Source: Planctomycetaceae bacterium (GTDB lineage: Bacteria > Planctomycetota > Planctomycetia > Pirellulales > Lacipirellulaceae). From it: 8,665 nt of DNA. Each line of letters opens with the position of its first letter. Within the stretch, counting starts at the first letter, position 1. The stretch is from contig PATG01000019.1 in the NCBI GenBank assembly GCA_002713555.1, forward strand, positions 1 to 8,665. The letters run 5' to 3'. Made by a program: the position numbers and the translations under genes. This document shows, in pieces, positions 6,101-8,665 of the stretch. The notes beneath the pieces were generated by a model. The model was not told where the DNA came from. It worked only from the letters and a program-made list of their open reading frames with translations, and made no database searches.

Positions 6101-6778
6101 GTTGATTGGAAATCGACTATGGAAAGCACAGAATCGGTTTCAATCTACGGATTGAGCTGGAATTCCTCCGAAGGAATGCAGAATCTGCTTCTGAATATTG
6201 AACCACCGGGTGCTGTTGCTTGGTGGACTGAAAATCAACCTGACAATACTCCACTCAATGCGATGTTTGAGCGCACCCGGGGTGCTAACCACGATCGCCT
6301 GATGTTGAGACTCATTGGCACATCTAACGATGGTCAAACGCTTGAATACTGGGCTAACTTCACTTACGCACCTGAGGTTCCAGTCGAGCAATCAGAGCCA
6401 ACGTGTATTGAAGGAGAAACCCGTTCGGCTGGAGATGTTTGCAATGATTGCGTCTGTGTAATGGGGCCTGACGGTGCTGACTGGGCTTGCACCGAGAAGG
6501 CTTGTTCCCCAAGTGTAGATGCATCATCAAGTGAGGGACTTTCAATGGTTGCTTGGTCTGGTATTATCATCGGCTTACTGGCGGTTATTGTGCTCGGTCT
6601 TGTCATTATGCGTCGCAAGGACAAAACAGGTTCGGCACAAATTGGCTCAGTTTCCAATCAACACCCGCCCTGCCCCACCTGTGGCGATCCGGCACAAGAA
6701 ACCGTGAACAATGGCAACAAGTGGACCTGGTGTCCGAGTTGTCGTCAATGGTTGGATTACATTGGCAAGGCCGATTAG
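3170..6778 (+). CDS. Large surface protein: double WD40-like propeller, Ca-loop repeats, pacifastin-like module, TM helix, zinc-ribbon tail
   Basis: Not a recognised named gene. From ATG 3170 it has 1202 residues. Layout: signal peptide within ~11-30 (RARVFWVLSVLMLCAWSG); ~75-721, about 14 WD40-like blades, clearest at HWTMEFSPDGAWLASSAQDG then SVRLWQ; ~722-951, seven Asp-rich loops of the D-x-D-G-D-G type; a beta-rich stretch to ~1075; 1079-1112, six cysteines in pacifastin spacing; ~1126-1147, a transmembrane helix followed by RRKDK; 1168-1191, CPTC and CPSC, a zinc ribbon. This predicts a type I membrane protein with its mass outside and a small metal-bound tail inside, perhaps for binding or sensing at the cell surface; the ligand is unknown. 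Many N-x-S/T sequons fit archaeal glycosylation. The frame is open back to 3026, but that would overlap ftsZ. ATG 3173 or 3200 are alternative starts; 3200 still leaves a good signal peptide. Its stop overlaps the convergent gene. Confidence 0.88.
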   Translation: MMFEVICSPFMRARVFWVLSVLMLCAWSGVPTPLEDVKENSHVATNQEQPWSQTHRPIWQSGWSPQLWQPQPTGMLWEVDFSPSGELIAAVDISTRLLTVWNSTDGRVIFHAPNAISLVDVVWLDEQHVLVADSGSRWYTFEVYDNGDVWPMNTTTSRTGQWTAELTGNYGGSLWGLDISQDRSRFVFCGDIDDPNIGGEVVMADARFFIDGTPPNSAHVYTNTWGADCAISPNGTFAAALSRVYDSVSGMYHDTVTGWAMEGQSLAQTWTRNIAGSAAMGWAVDFSPQGNTYTIAYNRPNEGVVADYFCDNGAVNWYTPLPQNVSAVRWVPDGSGVAVGLHDPGRLLMMDYAGGILSDYGWHGTVWNNKPYASDVTAIAIDDMGTKFATVGKDSAVEIHIIGDNLQLEIFRRFSPDYLREIELHTDDPFVAFADSNGVVTLRDYRNGGIARQCFHPDFDQPVAEYPFAKSVVLREQLMVSGYSDGTIVACGEDGKQLWIWRIDQHYPDLEAFGRIDMHPMENLLAISWVENSSASGMISKVSILDIDQMTEVIDWTYTTQHWTMEFSPDGAWLASSAQDGSVRLWQTEDLDPSLWSDNGVQYSHSNYTGVIDWHDEIHALMSVGWDGQAIVWDADSAQQMLNFQFTDQGFGAGFIDGSFLVVASGDASDSSDGKLQFFDGLNMTQLGEWTLPGIPRGFTFDHSGRMIVANHTGSWWVLIPDTDGDGVIDEEDVFPNNPLQWSDQDGDGYGDNNAPGAGGDGCPETWGTSSIDRGGCPDSDGDQWSDPDDDWPVCVLGMGYGDAWPSNPNQWCDSDGDSYGDSYSFQIELNTGLRTNESGDAFPEDATQWRDQDADGIGDNYSYSVDTSGYRSNQVGDAFPTNPLQFQDTDGDGWGDMYSWIEDLSGLRIEEGDAFPLDSLAWSDQDGDGCPTASDTGLSIDNHPEDPTRCDEALDFDLPAQLNIDAIGSEVVWIISVDWKSTMESTESVSIYGLSWNSSEGMQNLLLNIEPPGAVAWWTENQPDNTPLNAMFERTRGANHDRLMLRLIGTSNDGQTLEYWANFTYAPEVPVEQSEPTCIEGETRSAGDVCNDCVCVMGPDGADWACTEKACSPSVDASSSEGLSMVAWSGIIIGLLAVIVLGLVIMRRKDKTGSAQIGSVSNQHPPCPTCGDPAQETVNNGNKWTWCPSCRQWLDYIGKAD
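5333..6021 (+). repeat. Seven calcium-loop (thrombospondin type 3-like) repeats within the surface protein
   Basis: Asp-rich loops follow one another: DTDGDGVID, DQDGDGYGD, DSDGDQWSD, DSDGDSYGD, DQDADGIGD, DTDGDGWGD, DQDGDGCPT. The central ones form near-regular units of about 37-38 residues, each with the loop, a Y-S segment, then GDAFP and a Q-W or Q-F pair. Each Asp-rich loop resembles the calcium-coordinating loops of thrombospondin type 3 repeats and dockerins. The DNA also repeats in part: TCCGATCAGGA at 5396 and again at 5939, each followed by a near-identical GGAGATGG. The domain probably forms a calcium-stiffened stalk between the propellers and the membrane-proximal part. Confidence 0.8.
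6775..6778. other. Interlocked stop codons of two convergent genes
   Basis: The four bases TTAG hold the plus-strand TAG (6776-6778) and, read on the minus strand, the TAA of the TPR-like gene (6777-6775). The genes therefore overlap tail to tail by four bases with no intergenic space. Any terminator for either must lie inside the other coding region. Confidence 0.9.
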
Positions 6779-7572
6779 GCTGTGCCACCACGGGAATACT
6801 CGTGATAGTCCACAGTTGGTTGGAGTGTATCAATCGCAGCCTGTAACTTTGCATTGGCCGCTTGCTCTCCTGCTTCAATCGATGTAATTTGTCGTTCCAA
6901 ATCCCGCTTTACAGCATCGAGTGCAACTGAGGCTTTGGCAGGTAAATTCAGTTCAGGCTTTAACCAGCGAGAAAGATCTGAAAGTAAAGTTTCGAGCGAT
7001 TGAGCTTGTGCATTTTCAGGGTGTAATTGAAAGGAATCAGCAACTCGGTTGACAGGACCCACTGAGCCAAGTTTCTTTGCCAATGCGACCCCATCTTTAC
7101 CTGCACCTTTCAGTGTTGATTTGATCGTTTCATGCGCACTCAGAGGCCTCCAATAGGCTTCGATAAGATTGGGCTGAACCTTGCGCGCACGTTTCCAATG
7201 AGACAATGCAGCACTGAGTTTCCCCTCGTGCGCGCGCACGCGCCCGCGCTGAACTTCGTCTGACCCCTCACAGAGTGCAGCCTCCCTCGCTTCATCTCTC
7301 ATCCCGTTTGAACGCAATAACTTCGCATATTGTTTTCTTGATTTGACCAACATCGAACCCGCAGCACGGCTTTCACTCCATTTACTACGCATCTCTTGGA
7401 TATTCGCCAAATCCCGTAATGCGGTCACAAGATGCCCATGTTCGGTCAGTGATTTCCCCTTCTTGGCCAACAGCAAATCGCTCAATTCAGAAGCCATGAC
7501 TTCACTGATTTCCAATCGACCATCCTGAACATATCGGCGGTATTGCTCGATGACCGTTCCAGGGTCACCCAT
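6775..7572 (-). CDS. Alpha-helical TPR-like protein, function unknown
   Basis: Unrecognised 265-residue soluble protein, with no signal peptide or membrane helix. The sequence is almost all helix-forming. A central stretch (about 95-145, with KLSAALSHWKRARKVQPNLI) has the spacing of a tetratricopeptide repeat, with the A-x-x-x-W-x-x-A pattern and the P-N-x-x-A end. Flanking segments look like degenerate repeats. The C-terminal 50 residues (AVKRDLERQITSIEAGEQAA) suggest a coiled coil. TPR folds usually mediate protein-protein contacts, so a scaffold role is possible but not shown. It begins 22 nt after the stop of the upstream membrane-protein gene, so co-transcription is likely. The ribosome-binding site is weak (GGTGG about 13 bases upstream). 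Its TAA interlocks with the TAG of the convergent surface-protein gene. Confidence 0.75.
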   Translation of the reverse strand: MGDPGTVIEQYRRYVQDGRLEISEVMASELSDLLLAKKGKSLTEHGHLVTALRDLANIQEMRSKWSESRAAGSMLVKSRKQYAKLLRSNGMRDEAREAALCEGSDEVQRGRVRAHEGKLSAALSHWKRARKVQPNLIEAYWRPLSAHETIKSTLKGAGKDGVALAKKLGSVGPVNRVADSFQLHPENAQAQSLETLLSDLSRWLKPELNLPAKASVALDAVKRDLERQITSIEAGEQAANAKLQAAIDTLQPTVDYHEYSRGGTA

Positions 7573-7594
7573 GCCGAACAGAAGACCACCAGGC

Positions 7595-8665
7595 CTACTT
7601 TCTGCGCACTGAACGACGTCTCACAGATTTGCGCTCAGATTTCTTCTTCGGTCCAGAGTCATCATCCCAGTCGTCATCTTCATCATCGAATTCATCGTCA
7701 TCATCCTCGACTTCCTCCTCGACTTCCTCAACTGCGACCTTCTTGCTCTTCTTCCGCTTCTTTCGTTCTCGCCCTTCGGATTTTGCGAATGGGTCCTCGG
7801 CATCTGCGCGCTCAGTGGCATCTTCAGACAATGATGCCATATCACTTCGAACATCATCAGGAGAACCAGCTGCGGAGTCTCCACCACCCATGAACTCGCG
7901 CATCCAATCGTCTTCATCATCTTCTGAATCGCCACCCTTCTTCTTCTTTCGATCAGGTGAACTCATTAAGACACTCATCATAGTTAGAATCAACAAAATC
8001 ACGTTGATTCCAGCCAATCCGTAGACCATCAGGTAAGCTCCATCGTAGTATCCCTCAGGCTCGATTTCAGGTTCAGATTCAGGCTCGACTGCCATCGTCC
8101 CAGCGACACAAGCGTCCCCGTAATCAGCAAAGGTGCGAATACAACTGTCGACGGTGAATTGCGTAAACCATTCTCTTTGGTTCCCGGATGTGTCGGTGAC
8201 TCGAATGGTCACTTTCTGATTTTTACCGAGATCGTAGAAAGTGGCCGCTGGTTCCCACCACTCAAAGACCACGGTATTGTTACTCGTAGATGGTGTGGTC
8301 AAATCGGTCATTGCAGTCCAGTCGGTTTCCTTCATAATGTTGTTTTGGTAATATCGGAATTGGATTTCTACCGAGGCGATTCCAACATCATCTGAAGCCG
8401 CACCATAGACGTGAATTTGCTCACCATATAGATACAGACTCTCTTGGCTTGGTGCATACACTTCCAAGACGGGGTCTTGAGAATCGATTGCCCACCCCTC
8501 CAAATCGACGGTCGCGACATTCTGAGCGATATCTCGAATGATTACTGTAGCGATTATGTCTGATGTATCAATGTCATCAGTGATTTCAAACTGATATCGG
8601 TATGCATTCTCAATACTACCTTGAAGCGGCTGCGCACGCACGGTCGAACTCTGTTCGGTGAAGGC
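7595..8665 (-). CDS. Ig-like membrane-anchored surface protein with charged cytoplasmic tail, 5' end outside window
   Basis: The frame is open to the window edge, adding eight codons (AFTEQSST) before the GTG at 8641, so the true start lies outside and the protein is longer than the ~356 residues seen. The visible part has beta-rich Ig-like domains; one begins near DPVLEVYAPSQESLYLYGEQ and continues with ASDDVGIASVEIQFRYYQ, a pattern common in prokaryotic Ig-like repeats. A second partial domain lies before it. Then come two nearby cysteines (DSCIRTFADYGDAC), a Pro/Glu linker (EPESEPEIEPEG), one transmembrane helix and a tail of about 130 residues of alternating acidic and basic blocks. Topology is therefore type I: domains outside, tail inside. 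It is the upstream gene of a probable pair with the TPR-like protein. No specific function can be assigned. Confidence 0.85.
   Translation of the reverse strand, partial: AFTEQSSTVRAQPLQGSIENAYRYQFEITDDIDTSDIIATVIIRDIAQNVATVDLEGWAIDSQDPVLEVYAPSQESLYLYGEQIHVYGAASDDVGIASVEIQFRYYQNNIMKETDWTAMTDLTTPSTSNNTVVFEWWEPAATFYDLGKNQKVTIRVTDTSGNQREWFTQFTVDSCIRTFADYGDACVAGTMAVEPESEPEIEPEGYYDGAYLMVYGLAGINVILLILTMMSVLMSSPDRKKKKGGDSEDDEDDWMREFMGGGDSAAGSPDDVRSDMASLSEDATERADAEDPFAKSEGRERKKRKKSKKVAVEEVEEEVEDDDDEFDDEDDDWDDDSGPKKKSERKSVRRRSVRRK
7658..7730 (-). repeat. Acidic low-complexity run in the cytoplasmic tail
   Basis: A run of GAA/GAG and GAT/GAC codons encodes about 24 residues that are almost all Glu and Asp (VEEVEEEVEDDDDEF, then DDEDDDWDDD). 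It includes a tandem DNA repeat (CCTCGACTTCCT twice on the plus strand). It is flanked by lysine/arginine-rich blocks on both sides. Simple-sequence expansion is a plausible origin. Confidence 0.7.
7966..8035 (-). other. Transmembrane segment of the Ig-like surface protein
   Basis: The encoded stretch LMVYGLAGINVILLILTMMS, continuing VLMSS, is the only long hydrophobic run in the visible protein. It is followed at once by DRKKKK, a stop-transfer signal that puts the tail in the cytoplasm. Confidence 0.8.

Noticed and set aside
7226..7252. Alternating CGCGCG-rich tract, with similar short tracts near 605-614 and 3203-3212; considered as Z-DNA or a shared regulatory site.
   Set aside because: Two of the three lie in coding sequence and are explained by Arg/Ala codons. 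The tracts are short and share no flanking sequence.
7629..8024. Serine-rich plus-strand frame opposite the acidic tail.
   Set aside because: The poly-Ser product is just the complement of Asp/Glu codons in the minus-strand gene.

Overview
The window reads as chromosomal DNA of a planktonic euryarchaeon, most likely Marine Group II (Candidatus Poseidoniales) or a close relative. The reasons are the archaeal gene order ftsZ-secE-nusG(spt5)-rpl11-rpl1, archaeal-type FtsZ, SecE (Sec61-gamma) and Spt5 sequences, and a large secreted protein with calcium-loop repeats of the form D-x-D-G-D-G-x-G-D followed by G-D-A-F-P and Q-W, a style I associate with Marine Group II surface proteins. The taxonomic call is inference from sequence style; no marker search was run.

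Left part, minus strand (3034 down to 1): a division/secretion/transcription/translation operon. It runs ftsZ, secE, nusG/spt5, an L11 gene that encodes only the C-terminal domain, then the start of rpl1, which is cut by the window edge. Two proteins depart from the textbook forms. Spt5 carries about 135 extra N-terminal residues that look like a Nudix fold with a broken catalytic box. L11 lacks its whole N-terminal domain. A two-stem hairpin sits directly against the L1 ribosome-binding site and is a candidate translational operator.

Middle, plus strand (3170-6778): a gene of about 1200 codons, divergent from ftsZ across about 135 bp that holds a TATA-like element. It encodes a type I membrane protein: signal peptide, about 14 WD40-like beta-propeller blades, seven calcium-loop repeats, a beta-rich segment, a six-cysteine module matching the pacifastin pattern, one transmembrane helix, and a short zinc-ribbon tail that would face the cytoplasm.

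Right part, minus strand (8665 down to 6775): a probable two-gene unit. The upstream gene is partial at the window edge and encodes a surface protein with Ig-like domains, one transmembrane helix and a long charged cytoplasmic tail. Downstream of it is an alpha-helical, TPR-like soluble protein. The stop of this last gene interlocks with the stop of the plus-strand surface protein in the shared tetranucleotide TTAG.

No tRNA, rRNA, CRISPR array, insertion sequence or phage gene was seen. Coding density is very high and no gene-free stretch exceeds 140 bp. The most interesting points are the Nudix-Spt5 fusion, the half-size L11, the hairpin before rpl1, and the architecture of the large propeller protein.
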